Shown: positions 34,023-43,973, numbered from the stretch's first letter. The stretch: DNA of 64,000 nucleotides from Caldicoprobacter oshimai DSM 21659 (GCA_000526435.1 JAGB01000001.1:1-64000), one strand, 5' to 3'. Notes: generated by a model not told the origin, from the sequence alone. A program made the numbers and translations.

Positions 34023-37000
34023 TTGTACCTGAAACGTTTAGAAATATATGGGTTTAAATCCTTTGCCGACAGGGTGTGCATAGAATTTGATAAAGGCATA
34101 ACTGCCATCGTGGGTCCAAATGGCAGCGGGAAGAGCAACATAGCCGATGCCATACGCTGGGTTCTAGGCGAGCAAAGCGCCAAATCCTTGCGCGGTGGCA
34201 AGATGGAGGACGTCATATTTTCGGGGTCCCAGACCAGAAAGCCCCTGGGGTTTGCGGAGGTGACTCTTGTACTGGACAATTCGGATGGCGCGTTGCCCAC
34301 CGAGTACTCTGAGGTGTCGATAACCCGCCGGGTTTTCCGTTCGGGCGAAAGCGAGTATTATATAAATCGCACGCCATGCCGTTTAAAAGATATAGTTGAA
34401 CTGTTTGTGGATACCGGCATAGGCAAAGAGGGATATTCCATAATAGGCCAGGGCAGGGTTGAGGAGATCCTCAGCATGCACGCCGAAAACCGGCGCGGCA
34501 TTTTCGAAGAAGCTGCCGGCATAATGAAGTACAAGCTGCGCAAGGAAGAGGCACAAAGGAAGCTTGAGAAGACGGAGGAAAACATAGTTCGCATAGAAGA
34601 CATACTTGCCGAGCTGCGCCAGCAGTTGGAGCCTCTGGAAGCCCAGAGCCGGGTGGCGCAACAGTATTTGAAACTGCGGGAACGGCTCAAGTTTCTGGAG
34701 ATCAACAGGTTCATCCACCAATATGACAGGTATATGGCCAGGATAAACGAAGTTGATACCCAGATTCAGCTGCTGGATAACGACATGGCCTCTCACAGGC
34801 AGCGGCTGGAGCAGGCGGAGAAGGAAAGGCTGATGCTGCAGCAAGAAATGGAAAGGGCGCAAAAAGAGATAGAGCAGCTGGTGGACCAGCGGTATGCCCT
34901 TATTCAGGAGGTTGAAAAGGTCAAAAGCCATATTCGGTTGCTGGAGGAGAGGATAGGCCAGCATGAGAAGGACAACGAGAGGCTTCAGGCCGAGATAGAG
35001 CAACAAAGCCTCTATATAACCCACAGCGCTTGCGAGAAGGATGCCTGCATTAAGCAGCTTGCAGATCTGGAAAGGTCGGTTGAGGAGAAAAAGCGCTATC
35101 TTGAGAGGTTGACTTCAGAGTTGACGCATCTTCAGGAAGAGCTGCTCTCAAAACAGCAGCAGCTGGATGCTCGACGCGGCGATGTTGCGCAAGTGCTGGA
35201 CAGGCTGGCAGAGTGCAAGAACAGCGTCACCAGGTACCGCACCCTGAAGGAAAATCTGGAGGAGAGGTATAACAGCGCGGAGCAACTGATACGTTTCAAA
35301 CTGCAGCAGAAAGACGCGCTGATGGAAAACCAAAGGCGGATTAGGGAAAGGCTTGACGCCATCATATCAAAGAGCCATGATGTGCTGCAGCGCAGGGAAG
35401 AAGCGAAAGGGCTCATAAATGAGATGAAGGCCGATATTGCTGAACAACGTAACCTTCTTCAGATACGAAAGCAAAATCTGGAAGGTATGAAATCCAGATT
35501 TCACCTGCTGAAGGACATGGACCAGGCCCATGAAGGATTCAGCAGGAGCGTACGAAAGATCTTTGAGGCATGCAGGCAGGATAAGGCTCTGGCTGAACGG
35601 CTGTGCGGGGTAGTGGCCGACCTTATAGAAGTACCCGAGGAGTATGAGCTGGCCATTGAAACGGCGCTGGGAAGCAGCCTTCAGCACATAGTGACCGAGA
35701 CCGAAGAGGATGCCCGGTACATAATAGAGTTTTTGCGAAGAAATGGCTATGGCCGCGCCACATTCCTGCCGCTGACCTCTATTCAGCCCAGAAGTTTGAA
35801 CGAGCATGAAAGGGCAGCCCTTGAGCTTGATGGATGCATAGGCATAGCCTCACAGCTGGTGAAGTTTGACCCCAAATACTCGAGGGTGGTTGAGAATCTC
35901 CTGGGCAGGGTGGTGGTCACCGAAACGCTGGCTCAGGCCATCTCCATGGCCAGAAAGTATTCCTATTCCTTCAGGATAGTGACGCTCGAGGGGGATATAA
36001 TACATCCCGGCGGATCCATAACCGGGGGAAGCAGCGGTACCAGGAGTACCGGCTTATTGAGCCGAAAGAGGGAGATCGCCGAGCTCAAGGAGGCGATTGA
36101 GCGGGAAGAAGCCAGCATAGTTGATGGGCAAAGCAGGCTGGGTATGCTCGAGCAGCAGTATGCTGAGCTGGAGAAGCAGCTGGGCCAGCTGGATAAAGAG
36201 GTTCATCGGCTGGAGCTGGCAAAAACCGCGGAAAAAGAGAGGCTACAGCATGCAACCGCCGAGGCCTTGAAGCTGGAGCAGGAGATATCGCATCTGCAAG
36301 AGGAGCGCAAGGGGCTGGAGGAGGAGTTAAAGCGTGTTCAGGCCTTCATTGAGGACAGGCTGAAAGAGATTGAGCGGCTGGAAAGTCAGAGCGCTGATGT
36401 TCGCACCGTCATCGAGGCTATGGAATCCAGCCTGAAGGGGCTTATGAAGGATAAGGAGGACCTTGAAAAGCGCATTGCCGATACGCGGCTTGATTTAACC
36501 GCGCTTGAACTTAATGCGGAAAACTTAAGGCAGCGTATAAAGCAGCTTGAAGCCGATGTATCCCACAGGAAAGAGAGCATTGCAAAAAAGCGGGAGTTGA
36601 TGGAGAACAACCGGCAGCAGATGGTGCGATGCCAGGAAGAAATGCAGGGGCATTCGGCAGCGCTTGTGCGCCTCAAAGAGGACATAGAACGGTTAAGCGA
36701 TGTGTTGAAGCAGAGAGAAAGCGAAAAGGAAGAGCGCTCCAAGCGAATGGAAGGCCTGCAGGGCGATATAAAACAGCTTTCTGGCGTTGTTGAGGAAATA
36801 GTGGATAAAAAGCACCGGTTTGAGGTGCAGCGGTCCAGGCTGGAGGCAGAGCTGGAAAACCTTCAAAACAACATATGGGATGAATACGGCATCACTTATA
36901 GCGGTGCCCTTGCCTATCTGGATAAAGACCTTAAACTGAATAATATAAACCAGGAGATTCAAAATATTAAGGAAAATATACAGTCCCTTGGCCAGGTAAA

Positions 37001-37589
37001 TGTAAGTGCTATCGATGAATACAAGCGCATAAAAGAGAGGTATGAGTTTCTGGAATCGCAGAAGTGCGATTTGGTCGAGGCAAAGCGCAACCTGAACAAT
37101 ATCATACAGGACGTAACCAGGGTGATGGAACAGAAGTTCCGTGAAGAGTTTGAGCTGATCAATCAGCAATTCCAGCAGGTGTTTTCACAGCTGTTTGGAG
37201 GAGGGGTGGCCGAGCTGGTACTGGAGGACCAGGCGGATGTCCTCGGGTGCGGTATAGACATCATAGCTCAGCCTCCCGGCAAAAAGCTGCAGAGCCTGTC
37301 GCTGCTGTCGGGTGGAGAAAAGGCATTGACGGCCATTGCCATACTTTTTGCCATATTGAAGCGAAAGCCCACACCGTTTTGCGTGCTGGATGAGATTGAA
37401 ACCGCTTTGGATGAAGCCAATCTGGTCAACCTGGGGCGGTTTATAAAGGAGTTTTCCCGCGATACCCAGTTCATCATAATCACTCACAGGAGGCCTACCA
37501 TGGAAGTGGCCGATGCCCTGTATGGCATAGCCATGGAGGAAAAAGGGGTGTCCAAGCTGGTTTCTGTGCGGCTTGATAAAGCCAGTTGA
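34023..37589 (+). CDS. smc: Chromosome condensation protein SMC
   Basis: 1188 residues, the full SMC length, TTG start at 34023 behind AGAGGTGAGG. Walker A GPNGSGKSN is at 31-39; the ABC signature SLLSGGEKAL and Walker B FCVLDEIETALDEAN lie near the C-terminus. Two long coiled coils flank a hinge around 510-690 (ending HPGGSITGGS). SMC organises and segregates the chromosome with ScpA and ScpB, which are not in the window. Confidence 0.97.
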   Translation: MYLKRLEIYGFKSFADRVCIEFDKGITAIVGPNGSGKSNIADAIRWVLGEQSAKSLRGGKMEDVIFSGSQTRKPLGFAEVTLVLDNSDGALPTEYSEVSITRRVFRSGESEYYINRTPCRLKDIVELFVDTGIGKEGYSIIGQGRVEEILSMHAENRRGIFEEAAGIMKYKLRKEEAQRKLEKTEENIVRIEDILAELRQQLEPLEAQSRVAQQYLKLRERLKFLEINRFIHQYDRYMARINEVDTQIQLLDNDMASHRQRLEQAEKERLMLQQEMERAQKEIEQLVDQRYALIQEVEKVKSHIRLLEERIGQHEKDNERLQAEIEQQSLYITHSACEKDACIKQLADLERSVEEKKRYLERLTSELTHLQEELLSKQQQLDARRGDVAQVLDRLAECKNSVTRYRTLKENLEERYNSAEQLIRFKLQQKDALMENQRRIRERLDAIISKSHDVLQRREEAKGLINEMKADIAEQRNLLQIRKQNLEGMKSRFHLLKDMDQAHEGFSRSVRKIFEACRQDKALAERLCGVVADLIEVPEEYELAIETALGSSLQHIVTETEEDARYIIEFLRRNGYGRATFLPLTSIQPRSLNEHERAALELDGCIGIASQLVKFDPKYSRVVENLLGRVVVTETLAQAISMARKYSYSFRIVTLEGDIIHPGGSITGGSSGTRSTGLLSRKREIAELKEAIEREEASIVDGQSRLGMLEQQYAELEKQLGQLDKEVHRLELAKTAEKERLQHATAEALKLEQEISHLQEERKGLEEELKRVQAFIEDRLKEIERLESQSADVRTVIEAMESSLKGLMKDKEDLEKRIADTRLDLTALELNAENLRQRIKQLEADVSHRKESIAKKRELMENNRQQMVRCQEEMQGHSAALVRLKEDIERLSDVLKQRESEKEERSKRMEGLQGDIKQLSGVVEEIVDKKHRFEVQRSRLEAELENLQNNIWDEYGITYSGALAYLDKDLKLNNINQEIQNIKENIQSLGQVNVSAIDEYKRIKERYEFLESQKCDLVEAKRNLNNIIQDVTRVMEQKFREEFELINQQFQQVFSQLFGGGVAELVLEDQADVLGCGIDIIAQPPGKKLQSLSLLSGGEKALTAIAILFAILKRKPTPFCVLDEIETALDEANLVNLGRFIKEFSRDTQFIIITHRRPTMEVADALYGIAMEEKGVSKLVSVRLDKAS

Positions 37590-37628
37590 TGCTTTACTGC
37601 ACAAGATATCAAAAGGGGAGTTGGCGTT

Positions 37629-38546
37629 ATGGAGAGGAAAGGTTTTTTTAGCAGGTTAAAAGATGGGCTGAGCAAGACTCGAAAGAACATAACCGAGAAG
37701 ATGGACCAGCTGTTTAAATACCACAACGAGGTGGACGATGAGCTGTTTGATGAACTGGAAGAGCTGCTCATACTGGCGGACGTGGGCGTGAGCACCACCA
37801 CAAAGCTGATGGAGAAGATTCGAGAGCGCGTCAAAGCCGAAAGGATAAGGGAGGCCCAGAGAGTACGGGATATCTTAAAGGAGGAAATTATAGCAATACT
37901 GGGCGATCAGGAGGAGTTCGATCCGAGCTATCCCGCGGTTTTCCTGGTAGTGGGCGTCAATGGGGTGGGTAAGACCACTACCATTGGCAAGCTGGCTCAT
38001 ATGTATCAAAAACAGGGCAAGAGGGTGCTCATGGCAGCGGGAGATACCTTCCGTGCTGCTGCCATCGAGCAGCTTGAAATCTGGGCAAACCGTGTGGGCT
38101 GCCAGCTCGTGCGCCATACCGAAGGTTCCGACGCTGCTGCCGTGGTATTTGACGCCGTACAGGCTGCAAAATCCAGGGGCATTGACGTGCTGATATGCGA
38201 TACTGCAGGAAGGCTGCACACCAAGAAGAACCTCATGAACGAGCTTGAGAAGATAAACAGGATCATTGACCGGGAGTACCCCGAGGCCCACAAGGAGGTA
38301 TTTCTGGTGTTGGATGCCACCACCGGCCAAAACGCCGTCTCCCAGGCCAAGATGTTCAAAGAGAAGGTGGACGTGACGGGGATCATACTCACCAAGCTGG
38401 ATGGGACGGCAAAGGGCGGCATCATAATAGCCATCAAGTCTGAACTGGGTATCCCCATAAGGTTCATAGGCGTGGGTGAAGGGCTGGACGACCTGCAGCG
38501 CTTTGATGCTCAAGCCTTTGTGGAGGCTCTATTTGACGAGGCATAG
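37629..38546 (+). CDS. ftsY: Signal recognition particle receptor FtsY
   Basis: 305 residues. The NG domain is complete: GVNGVGKTTTIGKLA, DTAGRLHTK, TKLDGTAKGG and the closing GVGEGLDDLQRFDAQAF. The acidic N-terminal A domain is very short, as in most Firmicutes. It docks ribosome-SRP complexes at the membrane; its partner ffh is downstream. Confidence 0.96.
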   Translation: MERKGFFSRLKDGLSKTRKNITEKMDQLFKYHNEVDDELFDELEELLILADVGVSTTTKLMEKIRERVKAERIREAQRVRDILKEEIIAILGDQEEFDPSYPAVFLVVGVNGVGKTTTIGKLAHMYQKQGKRVLMAAGDTFRAAAIEQLEIWANRVGCQLVRHTEGSDAAAVVFDAVQAAKSRGIDVLICDTAGRLHTKKNLMNELEKINRIIDREYPEAHKEVFLVLDATTGQNAVSQAKMFKEKVDVTGIILTKLDGTAKGGIIIAIKSELGIPIRFIGVGEGLDDLQRFDAQAFVEALFDEA

Positions 38547-38713
38547 ACAGGGTCTCCTGTGCTTTTAATGCTTTCTTAGAAACATGTAATTCACCTTTAT
38601 CAGCGTATGGTGAGCTGGCGGTACATCCGGCATTTTCATCCAAGCAGGTGTTGTATATATACCGTTATACCACCATACTACTTAGAATTTAACATGATCA
38701 TGCTAAAAAGTAC

Positions 38714-38742
38714 TTGTTTTACGAAGTAAATTAGGGTATAAT
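38714..38742 (+). promoter_or_regulatory. Promoter of ylxM-ffh
   Basis: TTGTTT (38714-38719), 17-bp spacer, TATAAT (38737-38742). Predicted start near 38749. The rest of the 237-bp ftsY-ylxM gap holds nothing else I can support. Confidence 0.75.
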
Positions 38743-38747
38743 ATTTC

Positions 38748-38773
38748 GCTGTAAAGCAAAAATACTTTACAGC
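38748..38773 (+). promoter_or_regulatory. Dyad at the ylxM start point
   Basis: GCTGTAAAG and CTTTACAGC pair perfectly around CAAAAATA. It begins at the predicted start point and ends just before the GGGTGG binding site, so the mRNA would begin with this hairpin, or a protein could bind the dyad. Confidence 0.6.
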
Positions 38774-38783
38774 GGGTGGATAT

Positions 38784-39182
38784 ATGGAAAAACTAGCCGA
38801 AGTAGCCCTGCTTCTGGATATTTACGGAGGGCTGTTGACTCCCAGGCAGAGGGATGTGCTTGACCTCTATTACAATTATGACCTCTCTCTGGCCGAGATT
38901 GCTGAAATGCATAATATAAGCAGGCAGGGCGTCTATGACCTGATTAAAAGAGGAGAGCAGGCGCTGTACGCGCTCGATAAAAAATTAAACTATTACAGGC
39001 GATGGACGGCGTTTGAGGACGGGATAAATGGCGTTATACAGGAGCTGGAGCGCATATGCAAGCTGCCGGATGAGAGCTTTGCAGAGTCGCCTGGCGAGAT
39101 AAAGCAAAGGCTGATGAACATCAGGCAAAGGCTGATGGATCTGGGTGATACATGGATTGGGAGGTTAGAACATGGCGTTTGA
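38784..39182 (+). CDS. ylxM: YlxM/P13 family SRP-associated helix-turn-helix protein
   Basis: 132 residues. [20 protein letters not shown] and [20 protein letters not shown] form a sigma-region-4-like helix-turn-helix, typical of YlxM. The family (known) stimulates the SRP GTPase or binds SRP RNA. It overlaps ffh by 11 bp and starts the SRP operon. Confidence 0.95.
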   Translation: MEKLAEVALLLDIYGGLLTPRQRDVLDLYYNYDLSLAEIAEMHNISRQGVYDLIKRGEQALYALDKKLNYYRRWTAFEDGINGVIQELERICKLPDESFAESPGEIKQRLMNIRQRLMDLGDTWIGRLEHGV

Positions 39183-40509
39183 GGGGCTGACGGGAAAGCT
39201 GCAGGCGGCGTTAAAGAAGCTGACAGGCAAGGGGAAGTTGAGCGAAAAAGACGTTAAGGAGGCCATGCGCGAGGTAAGGTTGGCGCTTCTTGAGGCCGAT
39301 GTAAACTTTGTTGTGGTAAAGGACCTTGTGAAGAAGATTACCGAAAGGGCTGTTGGCCAGGAGATAATGCAAAGCTTAACTCCGGGGCAGCAGGTCATAA
39401 AGATAGTAAACGAAGAGCTGACTGCATTGATGGGTGGCACCCAAAGCAAGGTCAATATGGCACCCAATCCTCCCACCGTGATAATGATGGTGGGACTGCA
39501 GGGATCGGGCAAGACCACAACGGCCGGCAAGCTGGCGGGTTATTTCAAAAAACAGGGGAAAAATCCCCTGCTGGTGGCCTGCGATATATATCGGCCTGCG
39601 GCCATCAAGCAGCTGCAAGTAGTGGGCCAAAAGGTTGGTGTGCCGGTATTTGAGCGTGGCCAGAAGGACCCGGTACAGATTGCCAGTGAGGCACTGGAGT
39701 TTGCCAAAAAGGAACAGAGGGACATCGTAATAATAGACACTGCAGGAAGGCTTCACATAAATGAAGAGCTCATGGAGGAGCTCTCAAGGCTCAAGTCTCA
39801 GGTTAAGCCCCATGAAATACTCCTTGTGGCCGATGCCATGACGGGACAGGATGCTGTAAATGTGGCCAAAAGCTTTGATGAGAGGCTGGGTCTGGATGGG
39901 GTCATACTGACCAAGCTGGATGGAGATACCCGTGGCGGTGCCGCTCTGTCCATAAAGGCCGTTACAGGCAAGCCCATCAAATTCATCGGAACCGGTGAAA
40001 AGCTGGAGGACCTGGAGCCTTTCCATCCTGATCGTATGGCGTCGCGCATTCTCGGAATGGGGGATATACTCACCCTGATAGAGAAGGCCCAAGCATCCAT
40101 CGATGAGAAAAAGGCTCAAGAGCTTGAGCGAAAGCTCAGGGAGCAGCAGTTCACCCTTGAGGACTTTCTGGATCAGCTTCAACAGCTTAAAAAGATGGGG
40201 TCTCTGAGCGATATCATAGGGATGCTGCCAGGGGTTGACGTGCAAAAGCTGTCAGCTGCCGGTGCGCTGAACGAAAAGGAGCTGGTCAAGGCCGAAGCCA
40301 TAATCCAGTCCATGACCCCTGAAGAGAGGCGTAATCCGTCTATCATTAACGCCAGCCGCAAGAGGCGTATTGCCATGGGCAGCGGTACCACCATCCAGGA
40401 TGTGAACAGGTTGCTCAAATCCTTCGAACAGTTCAGGAAGATGATGAAGCAGGTGTCCAGCATAGAGAAGGCCGTGAAGCGAGGAAGGTTCAGGTTCCCG
40501 TTTCTATGA
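39172..40509 (+). CDS. ffh: Signal recognition particle protein Ffh
   Basis: 445 residues. NG domain: [34 protein letters not shown]. The C-terminal M domain has SDIIGMLPG and the RNA-binding segment [20 protein letters not shown], with the methionine-rich signal-peptide groove (FRKMMKQ). Binds nascent signal sequences and the SRP RNA. Confidence 0.97.
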   Translation: MAFEGLTGKLQAALKKLTGKGKLSEKDVKEAMREVRLALLEADVNFVVVKDLVKKITERAVGQEIMQSLTPGQQVIKIVNEELTALMGGTQSKVNMAPNPPTVIMMVGLQGSGKTTTAGKLAGYFKKQGKNPLLVACDIYRPAAIKQLQVVGQKVGVPVFERGQKDPVQIASEALEFAKKEQRDIVIIDTAGRLHINEELMEELSRLKSQVKPHEILLVADAMTGQDAVNVAKSFDERLGLDGVILTKLDGDTRGGAALSIKAVTGKPIKFIGTGEKLEDLEPFHPDRMASRILGMGDILTLIEKAQASIDEKKAQELERKLREQQFTLEDFLDQLQQLKKMGSLSDIIGMLPGVDVQKLSAAGALNEKELVKAEAIIQSMTPEERRNPSIINASRKRRIAMGSGTTIQDVNRLLKSFEQFRKMMKQVSSIEKAVKRGRFRFPFL

Positions 40510-40669
40510 TATGGTAAGCTGCGTGTGTGCTTTTGCGTGTGAACTGTTATGGGAGATCTTGAGCATTTGAAGGAGTTTTCCGTTATAATCGAGAGCATTC
40601 AGCTGCCTGCAAGACAGGGTGGCTGGTGACAAAATAGAACTCTAGGTTGCAGGAAATGGAGGTGAGATC

Positions 40670-40912
40670 GTGGCAGTAAAGATAAGGCTCAAGAGAATGG
40701 GTGCCAAGAAAACGCCCCATTATCGCGTGGTGGTGGCCGATTCCAGATCGCCGCGGGATGGCAAGTTCATAGAAGAGATTGGATATTACAACCCGCTCTC
40801 TGACCCGGAAGAGGTCAAGATCGATGTGGAAAAAGCGCAGGCCTGGTTGAAGAAAGGTGCCCAGCCCACCGATACAGTAAGAGCACTTCTAAAGAAATGT
40901 GGTGTACTATAA
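40670..40912 (+). CDS. rpsP: Ribosomal protein bS16
   Basis: 80 residues beginning [21 protein letters not shown], the bS16 signature. GTG start after GGAGGTGA. A TATAAT at 40584-40589 upstream may mark a promoter, but its -35 is poor. First gene of the rpsP-khpA-rimM-trmD block. Confidence 0.97.
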   Translation: MAVKIRLKRMGAKKTPHYRVVVADSRSPRDGKFIEEIGYYNPLSDPEEVKIDVEKAQAWLKKGAQPTDTVRALLKKCGVL

Positions 40913-40992
40913 GCTACGCCATAGGCTATAACAAGAGCCCATTGGACATAACACATAACAATATATGAAAATATTATGGAGGTGCTTGCAAG

Positions 40993-41220
40993 ATGGGAGA
41001 ACTGGTAAAGTTTATCGCTCAATCTCTGGTGGATAATCCTGATCAGGTGAGCGTAAACGAGGTGCGCGGTGAGCAATCGATAATCATCGAGCTGAAGGTT
41101 GCTCCTGAGGATATGGGCAAGGTGATTGGCAAGCAGGGGCGTATTGCCAAAGCCATTCGCACGATTGTGAAGGCCGCTGCTGTGAAAGAGGGAAAGAAAG
41201 TCATAGTTGAGATCATATAA
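40993..41220 (+). CDS. khpA: KH-domain RNA-binding protein KhpA
   Basis: 75 residues with a single KH domain; the GxxG loop is in GKVIGKQGRIAKAIR. KhpA with KhpB binds RNA and affects cell elongation in Firmicutes (known). Always between rpsP and rimM in this group, as here. Confidence 0.95.
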   Translation: MGELVKFIAQSLVDNPDQVSVNEVRGEQSIIIELKVAPEDMGKVIGKQGRIAKAIRTIVKAAAVKEGKKVIVEII

Positions 41221-41221
41221 T

Positions 41222-41248
41222 TGCCCGCTTTGGGCAGGAGGTTTTTTT
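41222..41248 (+). terminator. Hairpin plus T run overlapping the rimM ribosome binding site
   Basis: TGCCC and GGGCA pair around GCTTT just after khpA; AGGAGG of rimM follows and then seven T. It could act as a partial terminator or as a switch on rimM translation. Confidence 0.35.
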
Positions 41249-41253
41249 AAATA

Positions 41254-41778
41254 ATGTCTTTGCGCAGGTACCTTTCCGTCGGGTATGTGACAAAGCCCCA
41301 GGGCATCAAAGGCGAGGTAAAGGTGGAGCCGCTCACTGACGACGTGTACAGGTTCGATGACCTGGACGAGGTGTTTTTGAAGAGAGGAGACAGGTATATA
41401 CCTGTCAAAGTCCTGGGCAGGAAATATATAAAAAACTTTGTGATACTGAAGCTTGAAGGGTTTGACGATAGGAACCAGGCCGAAACCCTTCGTGGTGAGT
41501 ATCTGTGGGTCTCCAGGGAGCAGGCACGGCCTCTGCCAGAGGATACTTACTACATTGCCGACATCGTTGGGTGCTGCGTTGAGACCAGTGATGGGCGCTT
41601 TTTGGGGCGCATCACCGGAGTTTTGCATACCGGCAGCAATGATGTCTATGTGGTAAGGGACAGGGAAGAGGTGTTAATTCCCGCTCTAAAGAAAGTTGTG
41701 ACCCATGTGGATATTGAAAATAGGAAGATAGTGGTAAATGCCGACGAGCTAGAGGGGCTGTTGCCCGATGAAGATTGA
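41254..41778 (+). CDS. rimM: Ribosome maturation factor RimM
   Basis: 174 residues: N-terminal VGYVTKPQGIKGEVKVEPLT (reductase-like barrel, RimM signature) and a C-terminal PRC barrel (VETSDGRFLGRITGVLHTGS, VLIPALKKVV). Helps 30S head assembly. Overlaps trmD by 11 bp. Confidence 0.96.
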   Translation: MSLRRYLSVGYVTKPQGIKGEVKVEPLTDDVYRFDDLDEVFLKRGDRYIPVKVLGRKYIKNFVILKLEGFDDRNQAETLRGEYLWVSREQARPLPEDTYYIADIVGCCVETSDGRFLGRITGVLHTGSNDVYVVRDREEVLIPALKKVVTHVDIENRKIVVNADELEGLLPDED

Positions 41779-42514
41779 TGTCCTCACCCTTTTCCCTGAC
41801 ATGTTTATCCCCATGTTATCCAGCAGCATTATAGGAAGGGCTGTTGAAAATGGCCTGCTTAAGGTAAATCTGTACAACATAAGGGATTTTGCAAAAAATA
41901 AGCACAAGCAGGTGGATGACTATCCCTATGGTGGAGGACACGGGATGATACTTGCGCCCCAACCTTTATTTGATGCCCTGTATCACGTTTTGGAAAGCTG
42001 TCAGGATAGCAAGCCAAAGGTAATACTGATGTCACCGCAGGGAAAGGTACTCAATCAAGAGCTGGCCAAGCAGCTGGCACAGGAACAGCATATGGTGGTC
42101 ATATGCGGCCATTATGAAGGGGTGGACCAAAGGGTCATCGACAAGTTTGTAGACCTGGAGGTCTCGATAGGGGATTATGTCCTTACAGGCGGAGAACTTC
42201 CTGCCATGGTGCTTATCGACTGCGTGGCACGGCTGATACCCGGCGTGGTTGGCAACCCGGAATCTACTAAGGACGAGTCCTTTGCCCGGGGGCTGCTGGA
42301 GTATCCCCAGTATACAAGGCCTTACAACTACGAGGGCTATACCGTGCCGGATGTCCTGCTGTCGGGCAACCACCAGGAGATAAGCCGTTGGAGACTGAAG
42401 GAGAGCCTGAGGAACACCCTGAAAAAGCGGCCTGATCTGCTGGAAAGGGCTGAGTTATCGCCGTATGAGATTGAGCTGCTTAAAGAGGTAAAGCAGGAGA
42501 TGGAAGGCTCCTGA
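41768..42514 (+). CDS. trmD: tRNA (guanine37-N1)-methyltransferase
   Basis: 248 residues. The trefoil-knot SAM site is seen in LMSPQGKVLNQELA, ICGHYEGVDQRV and IGDYVLTGGELPAMV. Methylates G37 to prevent frameshifts. Coupled to rimM by an 11-bp overlap. Confidence 0.97.
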   Translation: MKIDVLTLFPDMFIPMLSSSIIGRAVENGLLKVNLYNIRDFAKNKHKQVDDYPYGGGHGMILAPQPLFDALYHVLESCQDSKPKVILMSPQGKVLNQELAKQLAQEQHMVVICGHYEGVDQRVIDKFVDLEVSIGDYVLTGGELPAMVLIDCVARLIPGVVGNPESTKDESFARGLLEYPQYTRPYNYEGYTVPDVLLSGNHQEISRWRLKESLRNTLKKRPDLLERAELSPYEIELLKEVKQEMEGS

Positions 42515-42532
42515 AGATATGAAAAGTAGGTA

Positions 42533-42642
42533 TTGCAAAGTAGAGCATGTGTGCTATATAATGAATTTCATGGCTTTGCGAGGTCAGCGTATTGGCTGTG
42601 CACATAAAGTTATGCCTAGCGGAAAGGAGGTAGGAAAGGGCC
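42533..42642 (+). promoter_or_regulatory. Promoter and leader of rplS
   Basis: TTGCAA (42533-42538), 18-bp spacer, TATAAT (42557-42562), then a leader of about 75 nt before rplS. Firmicutes commonly have an L19-binding leader in this position; I did not verify its fold. Confidence 0.55.
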
Positions 42643-42987
42643 ATGGATATCATAAAGGCTATAGAGAGCGAACAGATGAGAAAGGATATTCCAGAGTTCA
42701 ATGTAGGGGATACGGTCAGGGTGTACGTAAAGGTAGTCGAGGGAAATCGCCAGAGGCTTCAGGCTTTTGAAGGAGTTGTTATACAGAAGAAGAATGGCGG
42801 AATCCGGGAGACCTTCACCGTGCGAAGGGTTTCGTATGGCGTGGGCGTTGAGCGAACGTTCCCGCTGCATTCTCCCATGATCGACCACATAGAGGTCATC
42901 AGGAAGGGTAAGGTGCGCAGGGCCAAGCTGTTCTATTTGAGGAACAGGGTGGGCAAGGCCACCAAAATCAGAGAAAAGGGCTTCTGA
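42643..42987 (+). CDS. rplS: Ribosomal protein bL19
   Basis: 114 residues: [40 protein letters not shown] and [20 protein letters not shown] are bL19 signatures. ATG behind GGAAAGGAGG. Followed by a strong hairpin. Confidence 0.97.
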   Translation: MDIIKAIESEQMRKDIPEFNVGDTVRVYVKVVEGNRQRLQAFEGVVIQKKNGGIRETFTVRRVSYGVGVERTFPLHSPMIDHIEVIRKGKVRRAKLFYLRNRVGKATKIREKGF

Positions 42988-42995
42988 TTCGACGA

Positions 42996-43025
42996 CAATA
43001 TGGGACTGCCAGCAGTCCCATATTG
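42996..43025 (+). terminator. Stem-loop after rplS
   Basis: CAATATGGGACTGC and GCAGTCCCATATTG pair for up to 14 bp. The T tract is poor (CTTTG), but stem stability supports termination. Confidence 0.7.
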
Positions 43026-43089
43026 CTTTGTATGGACTTTGGAAAGCTTGAGGGGATCAGTAACCTGAGGCACAGCGATAAACCCTCGT

Positions 43090-43378
43090 CTATTTCACAA
43101 AGATGTTTTCAATGGTATTGAACAATGGCTTCACGGAGGAAATTTTATTCTGTGATGGATTGCGAAGATAGGCCTGGAAAGCCACTTCTTTTAAGAGACG
43201 GATGAAAGGTGCTTTAAGAGCTTGGCCTGAACCATGATCAGGCCATAGGGCTGGACCGGCCCGAACTGAAGTCTCTGGAGATGGATAGATCGGCAGTAGG
43301 GAGCAATCCCTATATCTAAGTCTCTCTCGATAAAGGAGGAGGCCTACTTTTTTAGAAGTGGGAGGAGGCCACATTGAA
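43090..43378 (+). other. Structured noncoding interval upstream of lepB
   Basis: Within a 400-bp gap several local hairpins can be drawn: TGGCCTGA/TCAGGCCA (43223-43245), GGGC/GCCC just after, TAGGGA-GCAA-TCCCTA (GNRA-type loop, about 43297-43312), and CCTACTT/AAGTGGG (about 43343-43362) flanked by AGGAGGCC repeats. No plausible protein is coded: the longest ORF (minus strand) has no start site or domain. The last hairpin recalls the right end of IS200/IS605-type elements. It may be a structured RNA or the 3' end of a lost mobile element. Confidence 0.45.
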
Positions 43379-43436
43379 TAATGTGGGGATTAAAATTAAA
43401 TAATGCGAAAATTAATAAAAAAGACAGGTGAAACGA

Positions 43437-43961
43437 ATGGGGGAAGCTAAAAAAAGCGAATGGATGGAGTGGCTGGAGTCCATCGTTACTGCCTTGCTAC
43501 TCGCATTCCTATTGCGCTTGTTTGTGTTTGACGTGGTGCTGGTGGAAGGGTCGTCGATGCACCCCACACTGGAATCAGGCGATCGGCTTATTGTAACCAA
43601 GCTGAGCTATAAATTCAAACAGCCTCAGCGGGGAGATATTGTGGTGTTTAAAAATCCTGACAATCCCAGGGTAAACTATATAAAGAGGGTAATAGGAGTG
43701 GAAGGGGATACTGTAGAGATAAAGGATGGCAATGTGTATGTAAATGGCAAGGCGCTGATAGAGCCGTATATTGCGGAACCGACTATGGGCGATTATCCCA
43801 GGACTGTTGTGCCAGAGGGTACCATCTTCGTAATGGGGGACAACCGGAACTTCAGCCGCGACAGCAGAAATTCTCATGTGGGTTTTATCCCTATGCAAAA
43901 CATTATTGGCAAGGCAAAGATAAGGATATGGCCTGTGTGGGCCGTCACAATATTTAAATAA
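43437..43961 (+). CDS. lepB: Type I signal peptidase
   Basis: 174 residues from the ATG at 43437, behind ACAGGTGA; a GTG nine bases earlier is possible. One N-terminal transmembrane helix (IVTALLLAFLLRLFVFDVVL), then catalytic Ser in VEGSSMHPTL and Lys in NYIKRVIGVEGD, and the GDNRNFSRDSRN box. Cleaves signal peptides on the outer face of the membrane. Confidence 0.96.
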   Translation: MGEAKKSEWMEWLESIVTALLLAFLLRLFVFDVVLVEGSSMHPTLESGDRLIVTKLSYKFKQPQRGDIVVFKNPDNPRVNYIKRVIGVEGDTVEIKDGNVYVNGKALIEPYIAEPTMGDYPRTVVPEGTIFVMGDNRNFSRDSRNSHVGFIPMQNIIGKAKIRIWPVWAVTIFK

Positions 43962-43973
43962 AGGGGAGACGAA

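Noticed and set aside
43090-43374. 94-codon minus-strand ORF upstream of lepB
   Set aside because: No start site, odd composition, lies over hairpins; better explained as noncoding.
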